Below are positions 50,364 to 59,211 of a stretch of 64,000 nucleotides of DNA, piece by piece (within the stretch, counting starts at the first letter, position 1; every line of letters begins with the position of its first letter). The stretch comes from Streptomyces sp. LX-29 (GTDB lineage Bacteria > Actinomycetota > Actinomycetes > Streptomycetales > Streptomycetaceae), in contig NZ_CP089746.1 in NCBI RefSeq assembly GCF_029541745.1, positions 1,240,001 to 1,304,000 on the forward strand, written 5' to 3'. The notes under the pieces are model-generated. The model was not told where the DNA came from, ran no database searches, and saw nothing but the letters and a program-made list of their open reading frames with translations. Both the position numbers and the translations under genes were made by a program.

Positions 50364-52343
50364 TCAGACCTGGACGCGGTCCTCGACGGCCTTGACGATC
50401 TCGGCGATAGCCTCGTCGATCGGCACGCCGTTCTTCTGCGAGCCGTCGCGGTAGCGGAAGGACACGGCGTTGTTCGACACGTCCTCGTCACCGGCGATGA
50501 TCATGAACGGCACCTTGGCCTTCTGCGCGTTCCGGATCTTCTTCTGCATCCGGTCCGAGGAGGCGTCGACGTCCACCCGCAGCCCCTTGGCCTTCGCCTT
50601 CGCGGCGAACTCCTGGAGGTAGGGGACGTGGGCGTCGCCGATCGGGATGCAGACCGCCTGCACCGGGGCCAGCCAGGCCGGGAAGGCGCCCGCGTAGTGC
50701 TCCAGCAGCACCGCGAAGAACCGCTCGATGGAGCCGAACAGCGCGCGGTGGATCATGACCGGGCGCTGCCGGGAGCCGTCGGCCGCGGTGTACTCGAGGT
50801 CGAAGCGCTCCGGAAGGTTGAAGTCGACCTGGATGGTGGACATCTGCCAGGTCCGGCCGATGGCGTCGCGCGCCTGGACGGAGATCTTCGGCCCGTAGAA
50901 GGCCGCGCCCGCCGGGTCCATGATCAGCTTCAGGCCCTGCTCCTCGGCCGCCGTCCGCAGGACGTCGGTGGCCTCCTCCCACGCCTCGTCCGACCCGATG
51001 AACTTGTTCGGGTCCTTGGTCGACAGCTCCAGGTAGAAGTCGGTCAGACCGTAGTCGCGCAACAGGTTCAGCACGAAGGTCAGCAGCGAGTCGAGCTCGT
51101 CCGCCATCTGCTCGCGGGTGCAGTAGATGTGCGCGTCGTCCTGGGTGAAGCCCCGGGCGCGGGTGAGGCCGTGCACCACGCCGGACTTCTCGTACCGGTA
51201 CACGGTCCCGAACTCGAACAGGCGCAGCGGCAGCTCACGGTAGGAGCGCCCGCGCGCGTCGAAGATCAGGTTGTGCATCGGGCAGTTCATGGGCTTGAGG
51301 TAGTAGTCCGTGCCCTCGTCCAGCTGCATGGGCGGGTACATGCCGTCGGCGTACCAGTCCAGGTGGCCGGACTTCTCGAACAGCGCGCCCTTGGTCGCGT
51401 GCGGGGTGTAGACGAACTCGTAGCCCGACTCCTCGTGCCGCCTGCGCGAGTAGTCCTCCATGGCCCGGCGGATGATGCCGCCCTTGGGGTGGAAGACGGC
51501 GAGGCCGGAGCCGATCTCCTCCGGGATGGAGAACAGGTCGAGCTCGCTGCCGAGCCGCCGGTGGTCGCGCTTCTCGGCCTCGGCGAGGAAGTCCAGGTGC
51601 GCCTTCAGCTCGTCCTTGGACGGCCAGGCGGTGCCGTAGATGCGCTGCAGCATCGGGTTCTTCTCGCTGCCGCGCCAGTACGCCGCGGCGCTGCGCATCA
51701 GCTTGAAGGCCGGGATCATCCGGGTGGACGGCAGGTGCGGACCGCGGCACAGGTCCTTCCAGCACAGCTCGCCCGTCTTGGCGTCCAGGTTGTCGTAGAT
51801 GGTCAGCTCGCCGGCGCCCACCTCGGCGGAGGCGCCCTCGGCGGCCTCGGCGGCCGAGCCCTTGAGCCCGATCAGCTCCAGCTTGTACGGCTCGCCGGCC
51901 AGCTCCTCGCGGGCGGCCTCGTCGGTCACCGCGCGGCGCGAGAACCGCTGGCCGCGCTTCTGGATCTCCTGCATCTTCTTCTCGATGCGCTTGAGATCGT
52001 CCGGCTGGAACGGGTCCTTGACGTCGAAGTCGTAGTAGAAGCCGTCCTTGATCGGCGGGCCGATGCCGAGCTTGGCCTCCGGGAACAGCTCCTGCACAGC
52101 CTGCGCCATCACGTGCGCGGCCGAGTGGCGCAGGATGTCCAGGCCGTCCTTGCTGCCGATCTCGACCGGCTCCACCTCGTCGCCGTCGGCCAGCTCGTAC
52201 GCCAGGTCCTTGAGCTCGCCGCCCACGCGGGCCGCGACGATGGCGCGGTCGGCGGCGAAGAGGTCCGCCGCCGTGGTGCCCGTGGTCACCACGCGCTCTT
52301 CCCGCTCGGAATCGCGTTGGATGATCACACGGACGTCCGACAC
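50364..52343 (-). CDS. thrS: Threonyl-tRNA synthetase
   Basis: 659 aa from GTG 52343 with AGGAGA five bases upstream. TGS domain at the N-terminus, editing domain with [20 protein letters not shown] (HxxxH) and [15 protein letters not shown] (CxxxH), class II core with [12 protein letters not shown] (zinc Cys), motif 2 [20 protein letters not shown], and a C-terminal anticodon domain. In mycobacteria thrS-HIT-pgsA-patA-pimA are consecutive; here other genes lie between. The leader has CGCTGCGCAGCG, a perfect 12-bp palindrome at 52381-52392, of unknown role. Confidence 0.97.
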   Translation of the reverse strand: MSDVRVIIQRDSEREERVVTTGTTAADLFAADRAIVAARVGGELKDLAYELADGDEVEPVEIGSKDGLDILRHSAAHVMAQAVQELFPEAKLGIGPPIKDGFYYDFDVKDPFQPDDLKRIEKKMQEIQKRGQRFSRRAVTDEAAREELAGEPYKLELIGLKGSAAEAAEGASAEVGAGELTIYDNLDAKTGELCWKDLCRGPHLPSTRMIPAFKLMRSAAAYWRGSEKNPMLQRIYGTAWPSKDELKAHLDFLAEAEKRDHRRLGSELDLFSIPEEIGSGLAVFHPKGGIIRRAMEDYSRRRHEESGYEFVYTPHATKGALFEKSGHLDWYADGMYPPMQLDEGTDYYLKPMNCPMHNLIFDARGRSYRELPLRLFEFGTVYRYEKSGVVHGLTRARGFTQDDAHIYCTREQMADELDSLLTFVLNLLRDYGLTDFYLELSTKDPNKFIGSDEAWEEATDVLRTAAEEQGLKLIMDPAGAAFYGPKISVQARDAIGRTWQMSTIQVDFNLPERFDLEYTAADGSRQRPVMIHRALFGSIERFFAVLLEHYAGAFPAWLAPVQAVCIPIGDAHVPYLQEFAAKAKAKGLRVDVDASSDRMQKKIRNAQKAKVPFMIIAGDEDVSNNAVSFRYRDGSQKNGVPIDEAIAEIVKAVEDRVQV

Positions 52344-52489
52344 CGGTCTCTCCTGACTTGTGGCTGCGTGTCGCAGCAAACGCTGCGCAGCGTGAATCGT
52401 ACCGAGCCAGGGGCCATGACCGCTAAACGGTTCGCGCTCCTCGCGCGGGGCGGCGGTTCCAGTGGGGCGAGTCCCCCGGCCGCGCGGCC

Positions 52490-53701
52490 TCACGAACCGA
52501 AGCCCTCGGCGTCCCCGCACGCCTCCTCGAAGAACTCCAGGTTCTCCTGGAGCGACTTCAGCAGGCGGTCCCGCTCCGCCTCGTCGACCTGGACCGGGGT
52601 CACCCCGCTCGCACCCGTCAGCCGCCGGAATCCGCCCCGGCTCTCCAGCCGCCCGCTGACCCGGATGGGCAGCCCGACCAAATGAGCGTGGCCGGCGATG
52701 CGGTAGTCGTCCGCTCCCAGGGCGACGCGCAGCCGCGCCACGTCGGCGCCGGCGAGCACCCCCAGCCGCACGGTGCCGGGCCCGTCGGGGGCGTCGCGGC
52801 GCAGCCGGAGCACCACGCCGGTGACGCGCACGGGCACGGAGGACTCTCCCCTGAGGTAGCGGGCGCCGGCCTCGCGCAGCCCCGGCAGGTCGCCGGGTGA
52901 GAACTCCACCGGCTCCGGTCGGGCCGCGAAGCCCTCGGGCGGGCCGGCCGCCGGCGACCACTCGATGGCGATGCGAGCGCCTTGCGCGCCCCGGACGAGC
53001 GTGACGAGGGCCTCGGTGAGCTCGCGACTCACCCCGGCCGCGACGGCCGCTTCGAAGGACTCCGTCCCACCGGTGGCGCGCTGGTAGTCGGCGGCGTCGC
53101 GGGCGGCGTACAGGGCGCGCAGCAGAGCGGCGGTGGTGGTGCGGCCGTCGGCGACGGGGACGAAGGCGGTGAGCTCGCGGCCGCCGGAGCCGGCCGGGCC
53201 GACCAGGACGCGCGCCAGCCAGTCCGCGGCCTCGCGGCGGTGTCGGGCGCCGTGGTAGCCCACCCGGTCGTGCGTGGCCAGGGCCCCGGCGAGCAGCGTC
53301 GCCCGGGCGCCGGCGCGCAGTTGCTCCTGCACGGCCCAGGCGCCGACGGAGCCCGGGGACCGGCCGGACTCGGGGGCCTCGCGCCACCAGCGGATCTCGT
53401 CGCTGGGCACGGCGAGGCCGGTGAGCACCTCGCGGGCGGAGGGGGCGGCGCTGCGGCTGAGCGCGGTGAGCGCCTCGGCGAGCAGGTCGCCGCTGTCGGG
53501 GAACTCCCGGCTCTCGGGCACCAGCAGACTGGTGCCGGCGCCGAGTGGGCCGGGCGGCGTCCAGCGGGCGTAGCGCCCCGGCGCGCCACCGCGGCGGCGC
53601 CAGCCGTGCCGGGCGAGCAGGGCGCCGAGGACGGCCGGATCGATGTGGTCGGGGTGCGGGGTGGGCACGGGTTCGTCGGTCGGCCGGTGCGTTCGGTGCA
53701 T
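52490..53701 (-). CDS. Unknown 403-aa protein coupled to the DUF4365 gene
   Basis: ATG 53701 overlaps the stop of the DUF4365 gene by one base (TGATG). N-terminal ~240 residues are helical and Arg/Ala-rich ([40 protein letters not shown]). The C-terminal ~160 residues look like a beta-rich domain: [60 protein letters not shown], which could be an OB-like nucleic acid or ligand-binding fold, ending in an acidic helix ([19 protein letters not shown]). No catalytic motif is obvious. I do not recognise it beyond its being conserved in streptomycetes. The tight coupling suggests it works with the DUF4365 protein. Confidence 0.8.
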   Translation of the reverse strand: MHRTHRPTDEPVPTPHPDHIDPAVLGALLARHGWRRRGGAPGRYARWTPPGPLGAGTSLLVPESREFPDSGDLLAEALTALSRSAAPSAREVLTGLAVPSDEIRWWREAPESGRSPGSVGAWAVQEQLRAGARATLLAGALATHDRVGYHGARHRREAADWLARVLVGPAGSGGRELTAFVPVADGRTTTAALLRALYAARDAADYQRATGGTESFEAAVAAGVSRELTEALVTLVRGAQGARIAIEWSPAAGPPEGFAARPEPVEFSPGDLPGLREAGARYLRGESSVPVRVTGVVLRLRRDAPDGPGTVRLGVLAGADVARLRVALGADDYRIAGHAHLVGLPIRVSGRLESRGGFRRLTGASGVTPVQVDEAERDRLLKSLQENLEFFEEACGDAEGFGS

Positions 53702-54279
53702 CAGGGTCTCCCTCCCGCCCCGACCCGGGTCATGATCTCGCAGAGCGCGCGGTCGTCGAAGATCCGCGAGGTCGGGATCCGCACGGTGGTCCGGCGGGCG
53801 CCCCGCACCGGGTGGCCGGCCAGATTGGTCCAGTAGCAGCAGTGCCGCAGCGCGAGCCGGTCGTGCTCGGCCCGGAGCCAGTCCTCCCGGGCGCGGGGCA
53901 CGATCATCACCACGAGGATCTTGTGCACCGAGACCGGGCTGCGGGCCAGCTTGATCAGGTGGTCGTTGTCGAGGGTGAAGCCGAAGGTGGGCCCCGTCGG
54001 GTGCGGGGCGAGTTGGTAGGTGGCCTTCAGCTGCACCTTGATGGTCACCTCGTCGTCCACGGCGTGACCGGGGGCGCTGTGGCTGAGGTGCCAGTCGATG
54101 CCGTTGTCGGGGAAGGGCTGTGCCAGCGAGCAGCCGGCGGCCGCCGCTACCGCGTGCAGATAGCCCACCTGCAGGGTCTCCATGCAGGCGGTGGTGGCGA
54201 GTGAGCCGCGCACCGGGATCCTCCGCTCGGGCGACCGGCGGTGCGTCGGCGTGGCCGGGTCGGGATGCGCGAGCGCCAT
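53701..54279 (-). CDS. DUF4365 protein, PD-(D/E)XK nuclease-like
   Basis: 192 aa from ATG 54279 (GGGGGAC upstream). [20 protein letters not shown] is the usual helix of this family. [15 protein letters not shown] followed by [13 protein letters not shown] gives the Asp...Gln-x-Lys pattern of PD-(D/E)XK-type folds, with Asp in GIDW and the QLK as catalytic candidates. Family members are linked to restriction-like nucleases, but activity is inference. It leads into the 403-aa gene by a TGATG overlap. Divergent from the exonuclease gene, 182 bp away, so this short region holds two nuclease-type genes. Confidence 0.78.
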   Translation of the reverse strand: MALAHPDPATPTHRRSPERRIPVRGSLATTACMETLQVGYLHAVAAAAGCSLAQPFPDNGIDWHLSHSAPGHAVDDEVTIKVQLKATYQLAPHPTGPTFGFTLDNDHLIKLARSPVSVHKILVVMIVPRAREDWLRAEHDRLALRHCCYWTNLAGHPVRGARRTTVRIPTSRIFDDRALCEIMTRVGAGGRP

Positions 54280-54461
54280 GTCCCCCACGCCTTCCGGGCT
54301 TTGCCGTTCGATCACCGGCGAACGCCGGCGCGTACACCTGTGTTGTCTCCGCGCCCCAGGGTCGGCAAACGACGGCGTTCGGTGACCAAAGTCCTCGGGT
54401 ATCACCAGGTCGGGCGGGGTCACAGGTGCCATCTGGCAAGCAAGCAAGAGGAGTTGGGGCC

Positions 54462-55187
54462 ATGCCGCGCTGGTTCGAGGGGCCGCTGGCCGCCTTCGAC
54501 ACGGAGACCACGGGTGTGGATGTCGAGCGGGATCGGATCGTGTCGGCGGCGCTGGTCGTGCAGCGCACGGCCGGTGGCGTTCCGGAGGTTCGGCGCTGGC
54601 TGGTGAGTCCGGGCGTACCGGTGCCGCCGGAGGCGACCGCGATACACGGACTGACCGAAGAGCACCTCCAGCGCCACGGCCGGTGGCCGGCGCCGGTGAT
54701 GGAGGAGGTGGCGCGGGCGCTGGCGCAGCAGTCCGCGCGCGCCACACCGCTGGTGGTGATGAACGCGCCGTTCGACCTGACGTTGTTGGACCGCGAGCTG
54801 AAGCGGCACCGCAACGCCTCGTTGGCCGGCTATCTGTCGATACATCCGCTGTGCGTGCTGGACCCGTACGTGCTGGACAAACATCTGGACCGGTACCGCA
54901 AGGGTCGCCGCACGCTGACCGATCTGTGCGCGCACTACGGGGTGGAGCTGACGGGGGCTCACGAGGCCGCCGCCGACGCCACCGCCGCCCTGGACGTGGT
55001 ACGGGCCATAGGCCGCCGCTTCGCCGAGCAGCTGGAGCCGCTCAGCGTCGCCGAGCTGCACACCCGCCAGGCGGTCTGGTACGCGGCGCAGGCGCGTGGG
55101 CTCCAGGCGTGGTTCGCGCGCAACGGCTCCGAGGCGACCTGCGATCCGGCCTGGCCGCTGCGTCCGGACCTGCCCGCCGTGGCCTAG
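54462..55187 (+). CDS. DnaQ-like DEDDh 3'-5' exonuclease
   Basis: 241 aa, ATG 54462 with AGAGGAG eight bases upstream. Exonuclease motifs in order: Exo I LAAFDTETTGVDVERDRIV near residue 10 (Asp-Glu), Exo II VVMNAPFDLTLLDRELKR, and Exo III GAHEAAADATAALDVVRAI with the His and Asp of the DEDDh type. It lacks a polymerase or helicase domain, so it acts as a free-standing proofreading-type or repair nuclease. A terminator follows 88 bp later. Confidence 0.92.
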   Translation: MPRWFEGPLAAFDTETTGVDVERDRIVSAALVVQRTAGGVPEVRRWLVSPGVPVPPEATAIHGLTEEHLQRHGRWPAPVMEEVARALAQQSARATPLVVMNAPFDLTLLDRELKRHRNASLAGYLSIHPLCVLDPYVLDKHLDRYRKGRRTLTDLCAHYGVELTGAHEAAADATAALDVVRAIGRRFAEQLEPLSVAELHTRQAVWYAAQARGLQAWFARNGSEATCDPAWPLRPDLPAVA

Positions 55188-55275
55188 GGCAGGCGATGGG
55201 GGCGTGGGCGAGCAGCCGGGGTGTGGTCGTCGGCGAGACGGCCCGATGTCGATCGCCAGGGCGTCTCAACGACGA

Positions 55276-55305
55276 AGACCGGGCCGCCTGTTGGCGGCCC
55301 GGTCT
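55276..55305. terminator. Terminator between the exonuclease and tRNA-Val genes
   Basis: Perfect 13-bp stem (55276-55288 with 55293-55305, arm AGACCGGGCCGCC), 4-base loop. Nine bases after the 3' end of tRNA-Val on the minus strand and 88 bp after the exonuclease stop; probably serves both. Confidence 0.85.
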
Positions 55306-55313
55306 GATCGGGG

Positions 55314-55385
55314 TGGGCGATACTGGGTTCGAACCAGTGACCTCTTCGGTGTGAACGAAGCGCTCTCCCACTGAGCTAATCGCCC
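55314..55385 (-). tRNA. tRNA-Val (anticodon CAC)
   Basis: 72 bases. Acceptor GGGCGAT pairs with ATCGCCC, D-arm GCTC/GAGC, anticodon stem CTTCG/CGAAG with loop TTCACAC (anticodon CAC), T-arm ACTGG-TTCGAAC-CCAGT, discriminator A. CCA is not encoded. Identical body to the copy at 56069-56140. Reads GUG codons, the start and most-used Val codons in this GC-rich genome. Confidence 0.97.
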
Positions 55386-55423
55386 CGATGTCCGTTGGGG
55401 TTTCCCCCGGCGGAACGCCCTGA

Positions 55424-55453
55424 ACAATACAGGTCGCGGGGCGTTTCGTTCAA
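55424..55453 (-). promoter_or_regulatory. Promoter of the first tRNA-Val(CAC)
   Basis: Minus strand: TTGAAC (55453-55448), 18-base spacer, TATTGT (55429-55424), about 39 bases before the tRNA 5' end. The -35 box overlaps the stop codon of the SRPBCC gene at 55450-55452. Confidence 0.65.
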
Positions 55454-55941
55454 ACCGCGTACGGACCGCGCCCCCGCGCGGGGCCCCGATCCGCCCCGGC
55501 GGCCGCCAGACGGGCCCGCAGTCCACGCCGCCCGGCCCGCATCATCAGGGCGTGGTTGGCCCGGAAGACGGGCCGGCCGGGGACCGACAGCCACCGCAGC
55601 AGCGCCTTGCGCACCACCACGTCCTGATCGAAGACGGCCAGGCTGCCGGCGCCCCGGTCCCGTACCGTCCAGCGCGCCCAGCCCTCCAGGTCGCCGTGGA
55701 GGGCGATCCACAGCACCCGCGCCTCGGAGTCCTCATGCGCGCCGTCGAGGGTCACCGTCAGGTCGTACGGGATCAGGGAGCGGAAACGGAGGGTGCCGCG
55801 GTCCGCGCCGGTGCGGTTCGCCTCGCGCACCTGCGGCCACCACAGCGGGTACCCCTCGGGGGCCGCGAGCGCCGCGTAGACCTCGCCCGGCGGCGCGTCG
55901 AGGTCCCAGCGGCTGTGAAAGCGGTAGCGACTCCAGTCCAT
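55450..55941 (-). CDS. SRPBCC (START/polyketide cyclase-like) family protein
   Basis: 163 aa from ATG 55941. Small helix-grip fold for a hydrophobic ligand: YRFHSRWDLDAPPGEVYAAL, YPLWWPQVREANRTGADRG, VRDRGAGSLAVFDQDVVVRK are family-typical. Catalysis is not implied. Length and lack of a cyclase partner argue against a polyketide cluster. Located between two identical tRNA-Val genes, in the same direction; its 3' end carries the promoter for the downstream tRNA. Confidence 0.85.
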   Translation of the reverse strand: MDWSRYRFHSRWDLDAPPGEVYAALAAPEGYPLWWPQVREANRTGADRGTLRFRSLIPYDLTVTLDGAHEDSEARVLWIALHGDLEGWARWTVRDRGAGSLAVFDQDVVVRKALLRWLSVPGRPVFRANHALMMRAGRRGLRARLAAAGADRGPARGRGPYAV

Positions 55942-56028
55942 GACGCCATTGTGACGGCCATCACGGCCACCCCCGAGGACTGCGCGGGCAGGGCCGCCGG
56001 CCAGGGGTGGCACAGGACGGAAAACGCC

Positions 56029-56060
56029 GAGGGCCCGGAGGTGGATACCTCCGGGCCCTC
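56029..56060 (-). terminator. Terminator of the second tRNA-Val(CAC)
   Basis: Perfect 14-bp stem (56029-56042 with 56047-56060, arm GAGGGCCCGGAGGT), 4-base loop, nine bases after the tRNA 3' end, followed on the minus strand by GGCGTTTTCC. Confidence 0.88.
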
Positions 56061-56068
56061 GGTCCGGG

Positions 56069-56140
56069 TGGGCGATACTGGGTTCGAACCAGTGACCTCT
56101 TCGGTGTGAACGAAGCGCTCTCCCACTGAGCTAATCGCCC
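56069..56140 (-). tRNA. tRNA-Val (anticodon CAC), second copy
   Basis: Same 72-base sequence as the copy at 55314-55385. The upstream bases contain a -10-like TAATGT (minus strand, about 56154-56159) but only a poor -35. Same G-rich 3' flank (GGGTG on the plus strand) in both copies, so the two probably arose by duplication. Confidence 0.97.
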
Positions 56141-56217
56141 GGGCGCAGGCCCAACATTAGCGCATGTCAGACCCCGCTTTTGACCACCGTCGAGCGACGG
56201 CCGTCAGGCGATGGCCG

Positions 56218-56670
56218 TCACTCCTCGATCTTCCACGGCATCACGAGGCCGAACTTCACCACGTAGACCGCCATCGCCGCCGCGCAGATCACCAGCGCGA
56301 TGGTGGTCAGGATGATGTTCCGCTTGCGCACCCTGGGGTCCAGCGCGCGCTGCGCCGCCTCGGTGACCTTGCGCTTCGTCCAGCGCAGCACGAGCTGCGC
56401 CCAGACGAACTCGGTCGCCCAGATCGCCATGCCACCGAAGATCACCACCCAGCCGGGGCCGGGCAGCGGCAGCATGATGATGCCCACGATCACGACCGCG
56501 AGACCCACGATGAAGACGCCGACCTGCCAGCTCACGTGCAGGGTCCGGTGCCGCTTGATGAACTGCGGCGCCTTGGAGCCCAGGGCGGGCTCTCCCGTCG
56601 CGCCGTCCCCCGTAGCGGCCCCGGCCGCCGCGGCGGCGACCTCCTGCCGCTCGTCACTCTCCGCATTCAT
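56218..56670 (-). CDS. TIGR02611-type small membrane protein (PGPGW motif)
   Basis: 150 aa. An acidic/Ala-rich cytoplasmic start, then two closely spaced helices around the signature IIMLPLPGPGWVVIFGGMAI, and a last helix NIILTTIALVICAAAMAVYV near the C-terminus. The PGPGW turn identifies the family; the function is unknown to me. Leftward, opposite to ssgB, whose start is 190 bp away. Confidence 0.9.
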   Translation of the reverse strand: MNAESDERQEVAAAAAGAATGDGATGEPALGSKAPQFIKRHRTLHVSWQVGVFIVGLAVVIVGIIMLPLPGPGWVVIFGGMAIWATEFVWAQLVLRWTKRKVTEAAQRALDPRVRKRNIILTTIALVICAAAMAVYVVKFGLVMPWKIEE

Positions 56671-56859
56671 AGGGCCAATTTACCGGATCGAACGATGTCG
56701 CCGGGATGGCGGTACCGCTGAGCCGAAAACTCCGCCGCCCGAGCTATCAGAACACCCACAAAACGGTCAGAGGGGTTTACAACGGCACCGTAGGTGGCAT
56801 GTCGATTTCGCCGACGTGCGAATCCCCGAGCGCACACTGAGCGAAAGGCCCTGGCGCTT

Positions 56860-57273
56860 ATGAACACCACGGTCAGCTGCGAGCTGCACCTGCGCCTCGT
56901 TGTGTCGAGCGAGTCCTCACTGCCTGTACCCGCGGGCCTGCGGTATGACACGGCCGACCCCTACGCCGTGCACGCCACCTTCCATACCGGAGCCGAAGAG
57001 ACGGTCGAATGGGTGTTCGCCCGCGACCTGCTCGCGGAGGGCCTGCACCGGCCCACCGGAACCGGCGACGTCCGCGTGTGGCCGTCCCGCAGCCACGGCC
57101 AGGGCGTCGTCTGCATCGCCCTGAGCTCCCCGGAAGGCGAGGCCCTGCTCGAAGCCCCGGCGCGGGCCCTGGAATCGTTCCTCAAGCGAACCGACGCCGC
57201 CGTGCCACCCGGCACCGAGCACCGACACTTCGACCTCGATACCGAGCTCTCCCACATCCTGGCCGAGAGCTGA
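56860..57273 (+). CDS. ssgB: SsgB, sporulation cell-division protein
   Basis: 137 aa, ATG 56860. SsgB recruits FtsZ to sporulation septa in aerial hyphae, with SsgA. The sequence MNTTVSCELHLRLVVSSESS ... GLRYDTADPYAVHATFHTGA ... EWVFARDLLAEGLHRPTGTG is almost identical to remembered S. coelicolor SsgB, which is strongly conserved in the genus. GAAAGG lies 12 bases upstream. The 190-bp upstream region has GTTTAC (56775-56780), which may be a -35 of an alternative sigma factor promoter (SigH has been implicated), but I cannot prove it. Confidence 0.97.
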   Translation: MNTTVSCELHLRLVVSSESSLPVPAGLRYDTADPYAVHATFHTGAEETVEWVFARDLLAEGLHRPTGTGDVRVWPSRSHGQGVVCIALSSPEGEALLEAPARALESFLKRTDAAVPPGTEHRHFDLDTELSHILAES

Positions 57274-57468
57274 GGCCGAGGAGCGAGGAGAGCCGAGCGC
57301 AGCCGTCCGACTCGGGGAGACGGCGCGAGCACCGCGGTGGCGGTCCACAACCGAACATCAGCACAGGTGGCGAGGGTGCCGCCGACGCGGAGACCCGCGG
57401 CGGCGGCACCTCGGCGTACCGAGCCGCTAGAGTCGGCAGGATCGAAGGGATGTCCCAGGGAGCCAACC

Positions 57469-58026
57469 GTGCTGATCAATCACGACACCCGGTGCGCGCT
57501 CGACGCGGTCGTCGCCCTGGTGAACACCACGCCGGAAGGCACGGACCAGGACGAGCTCACCGACGTAGCCGCCCTGCGCCGCTTCGTCGAGGAGCAGTCG
57601 ATCAGCGACGTGCGAAGCCTCACGGAGCGTGACCTGGCGGCGGTCCGCGAGGTCCGCGCCCGCTTCACCGAGGTCTTCGCCGCCGAGGACACCAAGGCCA
57701 CCGCCGCGCTGCTCAACACCATGGTGGCCGGCGCCGGCACCACCCCCCAGCTCACCGACCACGACGGCTACGACTGGCACGTCCACTACTTCGCGCCCGG
57801 CGCGTCGGTCGCCGACCACCTCGCCGCGGACGGCGGCATGGCCCTGGCCTTCCTGGTGGTGGCCGGCGAGCGCGAGCGGCTGCGGCGCTGCGAGGCACCG
57901 GACTGCGGACGGGCCTTCGTCGACCTGTCCCGCAACCGCTCCCGCCGCTACTGCGACAGTCGCACCTGCGGGAACCGGCTCCATGTCGCGGCCTACCGGG
58001 CGCGCCGCCGCGAGGCCGCGGACTGA
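57469..58026 (+). CDS. CGNR zinc-finger (ABATE-like) regulator
   Basis: 185 aa from GTG 57469 with AGGGAG six bases upstream. N-terminal helical ABATE-like domain (HDTRCALDAVVALVNTTPEG, ALRRFVEEQSISDVRSLT). C-terminal zinc finger RCEAPDCGRAFVDLSRNRS then RYCDSRTCGNRLHVAAYRAR, with four cysteines and the CGNR signature; usually a stress-linked DNA-binding protein. Follows ssgB by about 200 bp in the same direction. The gap between them has no gene. Confidence 0.9.
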   Translation: MLINHDTRCALDAVVALVNTTPEGTDQDELTDVAALRRFVEEQSISDVRSLTERDLAAVREVRARFTEVFAAEDTKATAALLNTMVAGAGTTPQLTDHDGYDWHVHYFAPGASVADHLAADGGMALAFLVVAGERERLRRCEAPDCGRAFVDLSRNRSRRYCDSRTCGNRLHVAAYRARRREAAD

Positions 58027-58073
58027 TCGGCCAGGGGCGAGCCCCCTGCCCCCTGGGGCCTGCCCCTCGGGCT

Positions 58074-58098
58074 CTCGGGCCTCGGGCCTCGGGCCTCG
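58074..58098. repeat. 7-bp tandem repeat CTCGGGC, about 3.5 copies
   Basis: CTCGGGC at 58074, 58081 and 58088, then CTCGG. Lies after the CGNR gene stop; a similar CTCGGGCT precedes it. Confidence 0.85.
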
Positions 58099-58135
58099 GC
58101 GTGATCGTCGTCACCGGCGGAGGCGGCGTGGACGG

Positions 58136-58579
58136 TCACCAGCGGTAGAGGTCGTGGACGGCGGTGAGCAGCAGCAGCATGCCGATGACTCCCAGGAAGA
58201 GCATCAGCGGGGGCTGCGAGAGCGCGAACAGACAGCCGCGCGAATCCTCGGCCGCGACAGGCGGAGCGGGCTTAGCCAGTGCGGCCGGCGGCGTCGGTGC
58301 CGACGGCTCGGACGCCCCGGGCAGCCGCGCGGCCGCTACGGAGGACGGAGACGGCCACGCGGGCGGCTCGGCCTGGTGCGGCACAGGCGAGTGCGGCACG
58401 GGCGGACAGGGGGCCTGCCGCCGTGGGGCCGTCGGGCACGGGAGCTGTCGACGGTGGGCCGAGGGGCACTGGGCGGACCGGCAGGGGACCCGCGGTCGTT
58501 CGACGAGGGGAGGTCGCTCCCCGGGTGATTGCTGCATCTCGCGGAGATGATGACGCACCGTGCCGAGGCACGCGACCAA
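58136..58579 (-). CDS. Possible small tail-anchored membrane protein
   Basis: About 147 aa if it starts at TTG 58579; GTG 58558 is the other option and neither has a good ribosome binding site. A Pro/Ser/Arg-rich, probably disordered first half contains repeated short Cys motifs (PCRSAQCPSAHRRQLPCPTA). The end is a clean hydrophobic helix (LFALSQPPLMLFLGVIGMLL then LLTAVHDLYRW). The C-terminal helix ending right at the stop is the best evidence that it is real. Function unknown. Confidence 0.42.
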   Translation of the reverse strand: MVACLGTVRHHLREMQQSPGERPPLVERPRVPCRSAQCPSAHRRQLPCPTAPRRQAPCPPVPHSPVPHQAEPPAWPSPSSVAAARLPGASEPSAPTPPAALAKPAPPVAAEDSRGCLFALSQPPLMLFLGVIGMLLLLTAVHDLYRW

Positions 58580-58613
58580 CTCACGCTTTTTGACAGCTAG
58601 TTCACGAAGATCG

Positions 58614-59057
58614 TCAGATCCCGTGTTTCTTGAGGATCGCTTCGATGTCCGAGAAGTCGTCGTCGGAGGCCGCCGCCTTCTTGGACCTGCCCTGCCCGGC
58701 GGTCCTGCCCGGCCTCCCCCGCGCGGCCGGTCGCCCGGCCCCGGCGGACAGCTCGCCGGCTCCCGCACCGGACACCGCCCCGTGCTCCTCGGCGGCGCCC
58801 ACGGCGCGGCGGTCGGCGGCCCGGGTCAGCGCGAACAGCAGCCAGGAGAGCCCCAGCACCCCGAAGCCCAACCAGACGCTGGGCTCGAAGACCAGATCGG
58901 CGACCCAGTCGATGATCCCGGTCATGACCAGGCCCAGGGGGATCAGCGCGTACGCGGCGATCCGGGCCGCGGCCCGGAAGCGTCTGCGGTACGCGGTCAG
59001 CCCGGCGATGCCCAGCCCGGCCGCGGACAGGGCGGAGCAGACGGTCTCGGTCAGCAT
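58614..59057 (-). CDS. Small membrane protein of unknown function
   Basis: 147 aa. Three hydrophobic helices (VCSALSAAGLGIAGLTAY, IAAYALIPLGLVMTGIIDWV, VWLGFGVLGLSWLLFALTRA), then an Ala/Gly/Arg-rich linker and a conserved-looking acidic-basic end SDDDFSDIEAILKKHGI. The ending is reminiscent of conserved C-terminal tags in streptomycete membrane proteins. No enzyme motif. Divergent from the DsbA-family gene. Confidence 0.78.
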   Translation of the reverse strand: MLTETVCSALSAAGLGIAGLTAYRRRFRAAARIAAYALIPLGLVMTGIIDWVADLVFEPSVWLGFGVLGLSWLLFALTRAADRRAVGAAEEHGAVSGAGAGELSAGAGRPAARGRPGRTAGQGRSKKAAASDDDFSDIEAILKKHGI

Positions 59058-59211
59058 CGGTTCCTCCCGCCGGTGGGTGCTGTCCTTCCATCGTGCACCT
59101 CACGGCGTCGTACGGACCATCGTCTGGGCGCCGGCTCAGGGAGATCTCCGGGGCGCGCTCGTCCCCAGGTCCGAGTGCGAGGAGTACGCCGCGGGCTGGA
59201 AGACTGGCCCC

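Noticed and set aside
52344..52489. T-box or attenuator upstream of thrS
   Set aside because: Only a 12-bp palindrome is present; no T-box sequence or terminator/antiterminator pair can be drawn.
55450..55941. Polyketide cyclase of a biosynthetic cluster
   Set aside because: The SRPBCC fold is shared by many non-biosynthetic proteins and no polyketide genes are near.
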